A DNA stretch of 64,000 nucleotides, taken from contig NZ_JACHEG010000006.1 of the NCBI RefSeq assembly GCF_014201355.1, forward strand, positions 49,905-113,904, in the 5' to 3' direction. The notes under the pieces are model-generated. The model saw only the letters and a list, made by a program, of their open reading frames with translations, did not search any database and was not told where the DNA came from. A program made the position numbers and the translations under genes. This document shows, in pieces, positions 54,300 to 62,542 of this stretch; within the stretch, counting starts at the first letter, position 1; each line of letters starts with the position of its first letter. The DNA is from Aliirhizobium wenxiniae (lineage in GTDB: Bacteria; Pseudomonadota; Alphaproteobacteria; Rhizobiales; Rhizobiaceae).

Positions 54300-54440
54300 T
54301 TGATGAAAGCGCCGGTTTGCATCACTTCTTCCCGGATGAGCCGGATCGTTTCGCCGAACTCCATTTCCCCACGGTGGCGAGATCGATTGCTGGCTTGCCT
54401 GAAGAATTCGCTGACGAAGACGCGTTGTTCCGGGGACAAT
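54300..54440 (+). pseudogene. Decayed partial copy of the small gene at 55582
   Basis: The stretch 54401-54438 is nearly identical at the DNA level to 55735-55771 (about 33 of 36 bases), encoding LPEEFADEDALFRG versus PPEEFVDEDALFWG. Upstream a weak PDRFAE matches PGEYAE but the frame between them is degenerate. No start or ribosome site. Confidence 0.5.
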
Positions 54441-54479
54441 CGTCACCGAGTGCCTGGACGTCAGCCGGAAATTCAACGA

Positions 54480-54674
54480 CTACCGGTTACTCTCGTCAGA
54501 GCTATCTGCTGCGCAAGTCTTACGGTGCCCAACTCGAGCCTGACGTTTTGCTTCGCGGACTCGACTGATATGGCGAGATAATGCAGAGGACGGAGCCCGA
54601 TCTTCGTCGGGTGATGGCACCAGATTTAGGTCGTTTTTCCACCGCTCTAAACGGGCCGCAATAGTCTCATCCAT
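54480..54674 (-). CDS. Small hypothetical protein
   Basis: 64 residues from ATG 54674, with AAAGG about 8 bases upstream. It begins MDETIAARLERWKNDLNLVP and is charged and hydrophilic, with a basic C-terminal part. No family recognised and composition only moderately protein-like, so it could be spurious. Confidence 0.35.
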   Translation of the reverse strand: MDETIAARLERWKNDLNLVPSPDEDRAPSSALSRHISRVREAKRQARVGHRKTCAADSSDESNR

Positions 54675-54949
54675 TTCGATACCTTTCAGCATTTCATGCG
54701 CAAGTCTTGTTGGCGTGCATCCGGGCCGGTTATCAGGTCTTTTGTATGTTCGAGACAGAATTACTACTCTTAATCGCGTATTATGACAAATTGTCAGTTA
54801 AATAGTAGGGCGAGACATTTTTTAAACGATTAGCGTGAGACTACTTGCATTTCTTCCAGCCGGCCTACCTCAGATAGTAATGTGCGCTATCGCGCCCAGC
54901 TGCAGGACAGGTGGTCGGAAGAGGAAGCGGCGCTGCCAGGAGGAAGTTC

Positions 54950-55372
54950 GTGAATTTGGTAGAGCGGGAAAACCAACAACACGCGGAAGATTTTTTGGGG
55001 CCCACTGAAGCCGGTATTTTCACATGGGTTGTGGAGAGCAACCTCATTTTTGGAGATACCTTGGTCGCCTCGCTATTTGGGCTCGATCCCAGGCAGACCG
55101 TTAGAGGCCTTCCATTCGAATCCTATTTTGCTCGCGTACATGAAGAAGATCGAGCTGAAACCAAGCGTCTGATTAAACAAGCTATCCTCGACGGCCAATC
55201 ATATCACGCAGAGCACCGGCTGATGGACGCCTCAGGTGCGTATCGCTGGTCGGTTGCTATGGGACGCTGTTTCCAGAACGAGAATTCGATGCCGCTATTT
55301 TTCTCTGGCATAGTTTATCCCATCGACCAGTTGGGAGAAGCTAGCCACGAAGCACAGGTCGATGGCTCCTAG
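54950..55372 (+). CDS. Single PAS-domain protein
   Basis: 140 residues from GTG 54950, which follows AGGAGGAAGTTC; upstream ATG 54911 has no such site. The PAS_3-type fold is visible: AGIFTWVVESNLIFGDTLVA, SLFGLDPRQTV, LPFESYFARVHEEDRAETKR and YHAEHRLMDASGAYRWSVAM, ending in FFSGIVYPI. It has no output domain, so it may bind a ligand for, or dimerise with, another signalling protein. Similar stand-alone PAS proteins are common in rhizobia. Confidence 0.8.
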   Translation: MNLVERENQQHAEDFLGPTEAGIFTWVVESNLIFGDTLVASLFGLDPRQTVRGLPFESYFARVHEEDRAETKRLIKQAILDGQSYHAEHRLMDASGAYRWSVAMGRCFQNENSMPLFFSGIVYPIDQLGEASHEAQVDGS

Positions 55373-55581
55373 ACGCCGCCCTGACACCGCTTAACTCCCG
55401 TCACCGTTTGCAAACCAGCGGCGGCGATCTCCATGGACCCTTTGCAACGGGAGCCGCTTCCTTTTTCGAAATTTGGAAGGCAGAGATTCACAGAGCTGCC
55501 ATCCCAGAAGGGTCATGATCGACCACATTGGCCTGAAGTGGAGCCTCGATTTTCGGCAGGTTGAGCGGTATATTACCGCGG

Positions 55582-55791
55582 ATGTCAGAAGAAGAATTTC
55601 ATCGGCGTTTCGTGCAGGCAGTCGTCACAAATTTCTTCCAGACCGGAAAGCTTCCATTCGGGCGAAACCCCGGCGAGTATGCCGAGGTCGCGGCGAGCTA
55701 CTGGCTGGAGTACTTGGAGGACGGCAGGCCCCCTGAAGAGTTCGTTGACGAAGACGCGTTGTTCTGGGGGACACAGCCACCCGCTCCGTGA
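55582..55791 (+). CDS. Small hypothetical protein with PEEFVDEDALFWG tail
   Basis: 69 residues from ATG 55582. MSEEEFHRRFVQAVVTNFFQ, then GKLPFGRNPGEYAEVAASYW and LEYLEDGRPPEEFVDEDALF. Acidic, helical, well balanced; looks real though no strong ribosome site is seen. A decayed copy of its end lies at 54401-54438. Function unknown. Confidence 0.55.
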   Translation: MSEEEFHRRFVQAVVTNFFQTGKLPFGRNPGEYAEVAASYWLEYLEDGRPPEEFVDEDALFWGTQPPAP

Positions 55792-55943
55792 CAACTAGTG
55801 AACGGAGCCAGCGTGAGTGGTCCGCCAGAACCAGATGCGCCAGCCGATACCCCGATACATTCCGCAAACAGAGTTTGCTTGGAGCATCGCAGCTGCGTCC
55901 ATCGCCTCCGTATATATATCGATATTATCGGTGATGTACTCGC

Positions 55944-56210
55944 TCATTGCCGACCACTTGTTGGCGGCTCGTTTGCGAGTGATCGTGTTTCTCCCGGATC
56001 GCTATTTGTCGCCACTGCCTCCGCATGCCGTAGTCTCTCGTGCACACTCTGCAAGGTTCGAACAGAAGCGCGATATGCGATCAAGCTCCGTGCATCTTCA
56101 TCGTCACCCGTGGGGTGAATATCCTCGGCTGTGAGATCGGGCCGGCGGCTCTGTATTTCAGCGATCCCACCTTGATAGATAGCGATTTGCTCTTCAAGAA
56201 ATTTCTTCAT
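55944..56210 (-). CDS. Small helical hypothetical protein
   Basis: 88 residues, MKKFLEEQIAIYQGGIAEIQ onward with heptad-like charged helices (SVRTLQSVHERLRHAEAVA). Composition is typical of a real soluble protein. No clear Shine-Dalgarno. It may be a small coiled-coil regulator; no family recognised. Confidence 0.5.
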   Translation of the reverse strand: MKKFLEEQIAIYQGGIAEIQSRRPDLTAEDIHPTGDDEDARSLIAYRASVRTLQSVHERLRHAEAVATNSDPGETRSLANEPPTSGRQ

Positions 56211-56602
56211 GAAAATTCGATGTTCTTGCCTTCGCTGCCTTAGTGAACGAAGCAGCAGCCGAATGAGCTCCCCGTAGCGCCTGCGCCCACCCTACTGAAA
56301 GCCATGCTAGATGGCCTGGGCGGCACATGTCAAATCGCTACCACGAGCGACTGCATCGCGTGGCTTTGAAAGCCCCGCTGCGACTTTGGGATTGCAGCGG
56401 GCCGAGGAACCTTCCTAGAGACCGATAGAACAAACCTTTAGCTGGGGAACCGGACGGACCGAGACGGTCCAGTGCCGGCCCAACGCGTACGCCGCTTTTG
56501 GACGTAACTAAGAGGAAATTAACTGAGCTGGAAATTCTGCCTTGATTGCTCTGTCTTGTTCGACTCTGCTTAAACTTCCGGGTCGATGTGAAGGTGTGGC
56601 TC
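56211..56602. other. Gene-poor stretch
   Basis: No convincing coding frame. Two GGAAC strings here (56406 and 56443) lack a matching -10 element. Confidence 0.5.
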
Positions 56603-56809
56603 ATGAATGAGTTAGCAGAGCGCCTTGCTCAAAATAAAGAGATTTCCAGTGACCGATTGGTGTCCATCTCAGCCTATCTGAAGGCTAGACTTCGCAAGCA
56701 GATAGAAGAGCAGCGTCCAGTAACGTTCGTGGTTTACAGAGACATGAGAATAATCGAGCTGGCCCTTTGTATACGGAACCCCAAAAGACATCATCGCTGG
56801 TATCTCTAA
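56603..56809 (+). CDS. Small hypothetical protein
   Basis: 68 residues from ATG 56603, with AAGGTG about 9 bases upstream. MNELAERLAQNKEISSDRLV, then SISAYLKARLRKQIEEQRPV and FVVYRDMRIIELAL; basic, helix plus strand. Looks like a genuine small protein, family unknown. Confidence 0.5.
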   Translation: MNELAERLAQNKEISSDRLVSISAYLKARLRKQIEEQRPVTFVVYRDMRIIELALCIRNPKRHHRWYL

Positions 56810-56985
56810 CCAACCGCTCAGCTCAAACGGCTTAGGATCTTATGGAATGGTTGAAGGTTCGAATCCTAACAAGAGCCGGAATGGGCCATTATGCTCATAC
56901 CGGCGTCTTCTTGAGAGCGTAGCGCCGCATGCAGCTGTTTCTCAAGCCATATAGGCTGATCATCGAACGGGAGCTTGAAACGAGA

Positions 56986-57009
56986 AAAGCCCGCTCAATG
57001 GCGGGCTTT
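56986..57009 (-). terminator. Bidirectional terminator after the BON gene
   Basis: AAAGCCCGC (56986-56994) pairs with GCGGGCTTT (57001-57009) around 6 bases; A/T runs on both sides allow termination from either direction. It lies 23 bases past the BON gene stop. Confidence 0.8.
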
Positions 57010-57031
57010 CGTTTATTCAGGTGGACTTTGA

Positions 57032-57307
57032 TCACGCGTCAGTTTCGCCGACCACGATAATCCGGGACAGGACGCGGTCATAACCGACGATTTCGCGAGC
57101 TACCCGAAGAGCACGAGCGTGGTCGCCCACCGAATGGACTACGCCTTCGAGCACGATATAGTCGCCTGTCACATCGACCGACAAATCCTTACCATTGAAA
57201 TTGGCGAGATAGCTCAATTCGGTTTCGATCGCGGTTTTTTCCATGGAGATACCATGGTCACGGGAGAATTCGAATGTGGAGGAAGGCTGAAGGGTGCTCA
57301 GAAACAT
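57032..57307 (-). CDS. BON-domain protein
   Basis: 91 residues from ATG 57307. The BON fold is visible from residue 22: MEKTAIETELSYLANFNGKD, LSVDVTGDYIVLEGVVHSVG and ALRVAREIVGYDRVLSRIIV. BON domains bind membranes or phospholipids and occur in stress proteins such as OsmY. No signal peptide is seen, so it may be cytoplasmic. An EcfG-type promoter candidate is at 57343-57367. It was divergent from the small gene at 58676 before an IS entered between them. Confidence 0.8.
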   Translation of the reverse strand: MFLSTLQPSSTFEFSRDHGISMEKTAIETELSYLANFNGKDLSVDVTGDYIVLEGVVHSVGDHARALRVAREIVGYDRVLSRIIVVGETDA

Positions 57308-57342
57308 CTGTCGTATCCTTGAACATGAATGCACGATGAACA

Positions 57343-57367
57343 AACCGTTGCGCGACGTTTATGTTCC
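57343..57367 (-). promoter_or_regulatory. EcfG/RpoE2-type promoter candidate for the BON gene
   Basis: GGAAC (57367-57363), a 16-base spacer and GGTT (57346-57343) on the minus strand, 36 bases upstream of the start. One mismatch to CGTT. Confidence 0.55.
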
Positions 57368-57510
57368 TGTACGCAAGGACTATTTTCTTTCCATTGCCTA
57401 AAGTAAACATTCGTGGTGGAGTGCGCTCCTACCGGTTGGAGAAGATGACCTGAGACCCTGAACTTCCTCCAGATTTTGGTAGAGTCCGTCGTATCAAGGA
57501 GACGGACGGA

Positions 57511-57777
57511 ATGAAGCATTCACGGTTCACGGACGAGCAGATCATCGGGATATTGAAAGAGCAGGAGAGCGGCATGCGGACGGTCGATGTCTGCCGCAAG
57601 CACGGGATATCCGAGGCGACGTTCTACAAATACAAGGCGAAGTTCGGCGGCATGGAGGTGTCCGATGCCCGCAAGCTGAAGGCTTTGGAAGACGAGAACG
57701 CCAAGCTGAAGAAGCTGCTGGCCGAGACCATGCTGGACAACGCCATTCTGAAAGATGTTGCTTCAAAAAAGTGGTGA
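57511..57777 (+). CDS. IS3-family transposase OrfA
   Basis: 88 residues. Helix-turn-helix (FTDEQIIGILKEQESGM, VDVCRKHGISEATFYKYKAK) then a leucine-zipper-like helix (LKALEDENAKLKKLLAETML). It binds the IS ends and regulates transposition. It ends just past the slippery sequence AAAAAAG (57765-57771), where -1 frameshifting would fuse it to OrfB. Confidence 0.95.
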   Translation: MKHSRFTDEQIIGILKEQESGMRTVDVCRKHGISEATFYKYKAKFGGMEVSDARKLKALEDENAKLKKLLAETMLDNAILKDVASKKW

Positions 57778-58610
57778 CGCCCGATGTGAAGCGGGACGCT
57801 GTGGCTCATGTTTGCAAACAACATGGGGTGAGCCAGCGTCGGGCGTGTAAGGTTTTGTCCGTTGATCGGTCGGGTGTGCGATATCGTAGCATTCGACCGG
57901 ATGACGCTGATATCCGTGAGGCGATGAAGCTGGTGGCGTCCGAACGTCGTCGTTTCGGCTATCGGCGCATTCACGTCATGCTGGGTCGGCAGGGCATCAT
58001 CATGAACCTGAAGAAACTACGGCGTCTCTATCGCGAAGAGAAGCTGACTGTGCGCAAACGTGGCGGACGCAAACGGGCTTTGGGGACGAGATGCCCTCTG
58101 GCGCTGCCGTCTCGTGCCAACGAGCGATGGAGCTTGGATTTCGTCAGCGATGCCTTCACAGATGGTCGTCGCTTTCGGGTCCTGGCCGTCGTCGACGACT
58201 TCACCCGCGAATGCCTGGCGCTGGTCGCCGACACGTCGCTCTCAGGCAGGCGACTTGCACGGGAACTCGATGCCGTAATCGCCCAACGAGGCAAGCCGCG
58301 AACGATTGTCTCCGATAATGGCACGGAGATGACCAGCATGGCCGTTTTGGAATGGTGCCAAAGCACTCACGTCGAATGGCATTATATCGCACCGGGCAAA
58401 CCGATGCAGAATGGCTTCGTCGAAAGTTTCAACGGCAGCTTCCGTGACGAATGCCTCAACGAAACACTGTTCTCGTCACTGACGCAGGCCAGAGCCGAAA
58501 TCACAGCATGGAGGGAAGACTATAATCGAAACAGACCAAACTCTTCATTGGGCAATATCACACCCAGTGAATTCGCAGTGAAAACCGCTATGGAAAAACA
58601 GGCCGCATAG
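57771..58610 (+). CDS. IS3-family transposase OrfB (DDE integrase)
   Basis: 279 residues, overlapping orfA by 7 bases in the -1 frame. Catalytic DDE: Asp in RWSLDFVSDAF, Asp in TIVSDNGTEMTS and Glu in NGFVESFNGSFRDECLNE, with 35-residue spacing. The N-terminal HTH_21 part is GYRRIHVMLGRQGI. Likely made as an OrfAB fusion through frameshifting at 57765-57771. No defects seen. Confidence 0.95.
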   Translation: MVTPDVKRDAVAHVCKQHGVSQRRACKVLSVDRSGVRYRSIRPDDADIREAMKLVASERRRFGYRRIHVMLGRQGIIMNLKKLRRLYREEKLTVRKRGGRKRALGTRCPLALPSRANERWSLDFVSDAFTDGRRFRVLAVVDDFTRECLALVADTSLSGRRLARELDAVIAQRGKPRTIVSDNGTEMTSMAVLEWCQSTHVEWHYIAPGKPMQNGFVESFNGSFRDECLNETLFSSLTQARAEITAWREDYNRNRPNSSLGNITPSEFAVKTAMEKQAA

Positions 58611-58675
58611 GGCCAGATTGAAAACCCAAGACTCTCCTGAAAACTGGAGGGACGATGGGGCTCAGGTCAAAGAGC

Positions 58676-58936
58676 ATGGAACGCTTTGAAGAATTGGTGA
58701 AGGCAGTTGTAGTAAGTATGCGTGAGATCACTCCCCGCGAGACTGTTGAGCTTGGAGTGATCCACGGGTTTTGTATCGATGCTGCCGAGACTGAAGCACC
58801 TGACCTGATCGCGTTCCTAAGCAGCGTGGCAGGGCTGGAAGCGATTACTGCTCAGTTATCGCGACTACCGCAGTACCTTACCGCGACAGCGGTTGACGGA
58901 GCGACATGGCAGTTCGTGCCAATGGTCAAAGCTTAA
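58676..58936 (+). CDS. Small hypothetical protein whose ribosome site was displaced by the IS
   Basis: 86 residues. MERFEELVKAVVVSMREITP, then ETVELGVIHGFCIDAAETEA and FLSSVAGLEAITAQLSRLPQ; looks like a true soluble protein, family unknown. Removing the IS and one AAGA copy gives GGAG-AAGAGC-ATG, a perfect ribosome site (GGAG at 57438-57441). Now the ATG is preceded by the IS end (AGGTCAAAGAGC), a weak site, and the native promoter is 1.2 kb away. Expression probably depends on read-through from the IS or is lost. Confidence 0.65.
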   Translation: MERFEELVKAVVVSMREITPRETVELGVIHGFCIDAAETEAPDLIAFLSSVAGLEAITAQLSRLPQYLTATAVDGATWQFVPMVKA

Positions 58937-59104
58937 GGTCACCTGTTCGTAGCCATTCTGAGAGCGCCGATCGCGTTCCAACTTGCGGCCTGCTCCATCG
59001 CAGTCGCCATAAAGCTGCGTAATGGCTTTTGGTTGGATGCAGCAAGAGTTTTGACATCGATAATCATTTGGGCAATGGTTTTTCGTTCGGTTCGACGGCA
59101 TCAG

Positions 59105-59236
59105 TCAGGCGAGCTTTTCAGCCTTCAGCGTTTCGATCGTCGCGGCATCCCATGACCGGTTGAGATACCAGCCGCAGCCCAATATTAGTACGAGTGCGAG
59201 AAGACCGATAATGAGGAGAATGTTGATCTGATTCAG
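59105..59236 (-). CDS. Possible 43-residue single-span membrane protein with non-ATG start
   Basis: A minus-strand frame reads NQINILLIIGLLALVLILGC then GWYLNRSWDAATIETLKAEK to TGA 59107-59105. The pattern of one membrane helix plus an amphipathic tail is not random-like. There is no ATG; CTG 59236 or an upstream codon after TAG would have to serve, with GGAGG about 27 bases upstream of it. It may be a decayed gene. Confidence 0.3.
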   Translation of the reverse strand: MNQINILLIIGLLALVLILGCGWYLNRSWDAATIETLKAEKLA

Positions 59237-59257
59237 TATCGGGTATTTATCTGACGA

Positions 59258-59647
59258 ATGACAACCTCCACGCTAACGGAAAACCAGTTCTCTGTCTTCG
59301 CTCGTAGCGGATCGTGGATTGCAAGCCGCATAAAGCGCTGTGGATCAAGTCTCAGGAACGAGGCGGTCTACGTCGGAAAGGCGAGGGTGCTCCATCGCCG
59401 CCTTCGCAATTACTTACGAGGAGCTTTTCGGAATAAGATTAGAGCGCCGCGCGTTGCTTACACCTCACTGGCTGATGGAATGGCCAACTGCCTTGAGATC
59501 TGGGTATACGTGAAGGTCATACCGGATGTGGACGACACCGCTCTTTCGCAGCGGAAACATCGCTTATCCGAGACATACATCCGATTTGGTACCGCACCCA
59601 CCTTTCGAAGGCGATTTCGTCAAAGGGGTGAGAAGTCCGTACGATAG
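59258..59647 (+). CDS. Hypothetical protein with GIY-YIG-like segment
   Basis: 129 residues, basic. EAVYVGKARVLHRRLRNYLRG resembles the second motif of GIY-YIG nucleases (YVGKA, arginines), quoted here as EAVYVGKARVLHRRLRNYL. The first motif (GxY) and the distal Glu are not evident, so the domain is incomplete or the resemblance is accidental. No ribosome site is clear. Could be a decayed UvrC-like nuclease. Confidence 0.3.
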   Translation: MTTSTLTENQFSVFARSGSWIASRIKRCGSSLRNEAVYVGKARVLHRRLRNYLRGAFRNKIRAPRVAYTSLADGMANCLEIWVYVKVIPDVDDTALSQRKHRLSETYIRFGTAPTFRRRFRQRGEKSVR

Positions 59648-59704
59648 CGTACGGCAACCCTACTGCCTGCGTCGCGTTCCTCACGCGAACGCGGGAGTGG
59701 TTAA

Positions 59705-59896
59705 TTGTCAAAGCATATTGATACGAATGAATTGAAGGTCGAAGGCGCTCAACAGGTAATGACGATCAAGGATTTTGCGCTGAAATACAAATTAACCAGC
59801 GATGAGCAGCTACGTCTCACCAAGCTTTTCGGGATGTTCGCTACGAAGCAAGAGCTTCTGATGAATGCCCGGCTCAAGTCCCGAATTCGTCACTGA
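59705..59896 (+). CDS. Small conserved-looking rhizobial protein, TTG start
   Basis: 63 residues. TTG 59705 follows GGGAG by 8 bases; MSKHIDTNELKVEGAQQVMT, then IKDFALKYKLTSDEQLRLTK and LFGMFATKQELLMNA. Helical, balanced charge; resembles small rhizobial regulators of unknown function. Convergent with the gene at 59890, overlapping its end by 7 bases. Confidence 0.5.
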   Translation: MSKHIDTNELKVEGAQQVMTIKDFALKYKLTSDEQLRLTKLFGMFATKQELLMNARLKSRIRH

Positions 59897-60105
59897 CAAA
59901 GATGTAAGTCGATCGGCTTCATCATAGCCTTCAGTTCGCAAGAGCCGCGAAAACCCGCCAGCCACAGATTGACCAAATCGCGTGCCAGTTCGTCCAAGCC
60001 TGGATCAGGCGCGATGATGCCGCGATCCAAGCGCAGTTCTTCGAGCACGGTCTTCAGTGTGGTAAGATCTCGTGGTTCCAGCGCTTCAAATGCCGTGAAA
60101 TACAT
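59890..60105 (-). CDS. Small conserved-looking hypothetical protein
   Basis: 71 residues from ATG 60105. MYFTAFEALEPRDLTTLKTV, then LEELRLDRGIIAPDPGLDEL and DLVNLWLAGFRGSCELKAMM. This type of sequence, with LVNLWLxGF near the end, recurs in rhizobial genomes without assigned function. GGGAACG upstream is a weak ribosome site. Confidence 0.55.
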   Translation of the reverse strand: MYFTAFEALEPRDLTTLKTVLEELRLDRGIIAPDPGLDELARDLVNLWLAGFRGSCELKAMMKPIDLHLCQ

Positions 60106-60454
60106 CTGTCGTTCCCATTTTCGCCATAACCTAGCAGAGACGGTGAGGCAGCGAAAAGATGCGAGAAGTTGCAATAGCTTACAGGTGATCCAATTTCACT
60201 AAATTGACCGGTTGCGATGAGGGAACATATAAGGAACGTAGTCACTCGATGCGGCTTACCAACATGGAACCGACAGACGCACTCCTTGAGCAACCAGGCT
60301 TGCTGAATTCAAAACAGACCAGCCCCTCACAGGTTTGACATCGGCGTCCCATTGATCGGATTACGCTACAGACAAGACCGAATCCTCAACGCACTGTTCT
60401 ACCTCGAAAGCACGAAACAAATCGAACTGCTGCCAGATAATCGGTAGAGGATCG
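60106..60454. other. Gene-poor stretch
   Basis: No convincing gene or RNA found. Confidence 0.5.
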
Positions 60455-60604
60455 TCAAGCTGTTGTGACGGATACAACGCATACGCTCAGGACGCCAACC
60501 GCGAATACGACAGACATAATCGCCAAGACAAGCCTCCGATAGCTGGTGACAGGCTTTGGCGGCCGTTGAGCTTCAGGTGAATGGCGGCTCGCGAGGTATG
60601 GCAT
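60455..60604 (-). CDS. Small single-span membrane protein
   Basis: 49 residues from ATG 60604, with AAGGAGACGAT ideally placed. A polar N-terminal half (MPYLASRHSPEAQRPPKPV) is followed by one helix (LVLAIMSVVFAVGVLSVCVV). Function unknown; likely an inner-membrane microprotein. Confidence 0.6.
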   Translation of the reverse strand: MPYLASRHSPEAQRPPKPVTSYRRLVLAIMSVVFAVGVLSVCVVSVTTA

Positions 60605-60644
60605 ATCGTCTCCTTTACAGCAGGGAAACCGATCGGAAGTCAGC

Positions 60645-60857
60645 TTAGTTCCGCTTGATCCCGCCATACAGGCTCTTTTTAGCGTTGCCCGCTGCCGTCA
60701 GGCGATATTTCGAGATGGCAGAAAATTCACCGTCCGTTTTGACCAGACCTTCGTTCTTCGCTTGGATCGCGGTCTTCAAATCGACGCCCTCGGGCAAGCT
60801 TTTGAACGCGCGTGGACCAAGAGACATGATGAGGATGCGTAATCGACTGTATGCCAT
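60645..60857 (-). CDS. Small basic hypothetical protein
   Basis: 70 residues (ATG 60857, or ATG 60827). SLGPRAFKSLPEGVDLKTAI, then AKNEGLVKTDGEFSAISKYR and LTAAGNAKKSLYGG. Contains a winged-helix-like end (KYRLTAAG) but too short to assign. It lies 40 bases upstream of the membrane microprotein gene on the same strand. Confidence 0.5.
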   Translation of the reverse strand: MAYSRLRILIMSLGPRAFKSLPEGVDLKTAIQAKNEGLVKTDGEFSAISKYRLTAAGNAKKSLYGGIKRN

Positions 60858-61023
60858 GCTGTATCGCTATGTCTTTTGTGTTCCAGCTACGGCAACCCCC
60901 ACCGGGATCAGCCGGTGAGGGGAGCAGTACAGAGGACAGCCGACGTCCATGCGAAAGGCGTCGGCTGACTGAGAAACCACGACTTTTAGCAATTTGTTCC
61001 GAGCAAAATTTGACAAAAGAAAA

Positions 61024-61060
61024 CCCCGCTGCGTTTACGGGGAGGGAGCGCGCAGCGGGG
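61024..61060. terminator. Strong hairpin, possible terminator
   Basis: CCCCGCTGCG (61024-61033) pairs perfectly with CGCAGCGGGG (61051-61060) around a 17-base loop. No long T-run follows on the plus strand; on the minus strand TTTTCTTTT follows it, so it could end a minus-strand transcript. Confidence 0.5.
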
Positions 61061-61336
61061 TCTAGTTTGAACCGCTAGACGAGGGGGAAGCCGTAGCGAT
61101 AACCCGAAAACGATGCTTCTATTGTTTGGTTCCCACGTGAATGCTGGTGTGAAGATCAGCAATCGACAATTCACTGTTTTTGTTCAGTTCTTCCGCCCGA
61201 ATAAAATGGTAGACGGTCGTACGGCGGACGCGAACGAGGCGCCCGAAAATGTATTGCCAGACTGCCGATCTCAAAGGGTGTAGGGTTCATCGGTTTGCGA
61301 GTTTCACTATCGAAAAACGCTGCCGCGACCTACTTT

Positions 61337-61711
61337 ATGCAGATTTCGCCCGACTGTTCTTATTGTGGAGGCGGCGCGCTGATGCCGCCACCACGCCTCG
61401 CTCGCATCTCGAAGCAAACGATCGCAAGCCAGACCGGCAAGTGGCGAGGTATCGTTGAAGGACCGCTCTTTCAGAAATATTTCCCGAACGGTCTGAACGG
61501 CGGACATGATGTAAGTGCCAAAGGATATCTCAAAAACCATGACGCTCTCGATCTTCTCAATCTAAAGAATTCCGGCGCATGTCGCAGCGTTTCGAACGAA
61601 ATGTTGATGTCGACCAGCCTGGTAGAGGAAACAGTAAAGTCCTTCTCAGCCGCCCATGCCCTGGTCGGTTACATCAACCGTGCCACGACGAGGCTCCCTG
61701 ACGCTGGATGA
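61337..61711 (+). CDS. Doubtful hypothetical protein
   Basis: An open frame of 124 codons begins MQISPDCSYCGGGALMPPPR. The first 25 residues look like a protein (paired Cys), the rest is uneven. No ribosome site. Upstream sequence 60858-61336 holds only the hairpin. Confidence 0.25.
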   Translation: MQISPDCSYCGGGALMPPPRLARISKQTIASQTGKWRGIVEGPLFQKYFPNGLNGGHDVSAKGYLKNHDALDLLNLKNSGACRSVSNEMLMSTSLVEETVKSFSAAHALVGYINRATTRLPDAG

Positions 61712-61984
61712 CCATATGGCTCTTCACGCATGCTCATCGAGCCGAAACTTATTTACATGGATCCGACCATTCGTGACCAACCCATGGTCGCGAAGTGCTT
61801 GCTTACTTTCTTGACGCTAGGCTCCTAGAGATCGCGAGGTATTGGAAAATTTCGCAACTGGTGGATCCACCGCTCGCGGGAGACTGGCTCAAGGAAAAGC
61901 GTGACACGCCTGTAATGGCCGGACAGAAAGGTGTCGCCATGAGGGCGAACGGGCGTTCGGCCGACTTCGGAGCGCCATGATCAT

Positions 61985-62310
61985 CTAAGGGGTGGGCGGT
62001 GGCTTGCGCATACTGTTATGCCGGCAGGCGGTAAGGTTATGCCAATCCATGCCTCGGACCTTCTCTATGCGAGCGGTTATTCGGTAAAGGCCCGCTCGCT
62101 CGTTCATCACGACTGATTTCCATGTAGGGGTTATTTCTCTGCGCGCAATCAAGACATCCACCGCCTCATGGACGACCGGCATGAATTTCCGCCATTCGAG
62201 CGGGCGTTGTGATCCATCGCAAGACTGCGCGCCACTTCGCTCGGACATGTTGTGCGAACGGGCCGGCCTGCGACCAACTTCAAAATCGTCGTTTCAGTAT
62301 TCTCGATCAT
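61985..62310 (-). pseudogene. DUF3253 gene, frameshifted paralogue
   Basis: ATG 62310 begins MIENTETTILKLVAGRPVRT, TTCPSEVARSLAMDHNA, then leaves the family sequence. In the next frame it resumes RPLEWRKFMPVVHEAVDVLI and ARREITPTWKSVVMNERAGL with YRITARIEKV. Loss of one base near 62205 explains the break. The intact copy lies 230 bases upstream. Confidence 0.82.
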
Positions 62311-62542
62311 AGCGTGGCATCGTGGTCTCAAGCACTGCGATATTAAACAGATATAGCGCTTGCGGCTGAAAGATGCACCAACCTCCTAACTTAGAATAGG
62401 TGGGGAAGGCCTGCGTAAGTCCGCGTAACAGCGGTTCAGATGTCATCAAGACCTCAGGACGACATCAATATCTTCAGCCTCCGAGGCCGACCCGGGCCTA
62501 TTGACGGTGCCATGCAGGAGGCGACCAGAAGGCGGTAGCGAA

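Larger units (their letters stand above)
57446..58669 (+). mobile_element. Complete IS3-family (IS407-group-like) insertion sequence, 1224 bp
   Basis: Terminal inverted repeats begin TGACCTGAG at both ends (left 57446 onward; right end read inward from 58669) and stay related for about 30 bases, including CTCCAG. A 4-base direct repeat AAGA flanks it (57442-57445 and 58670-58673), the target duplication expected for this group. It carries orfA and orfB with a slippery A6G. The ends and both reading frames are intact, so it is probably recent and active. It sits between GGAG and the ATG of the gene at 58676. Confidence 0.95.

Noticed and set aside
56825..56880. Possible tRNA or tmRNA end (AGGTTCGAATCC)
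   Set aside because: A 7-bp TTAGGAT/ATCCTAA hairpin can form, but there is no cloverleaf or CCA end.
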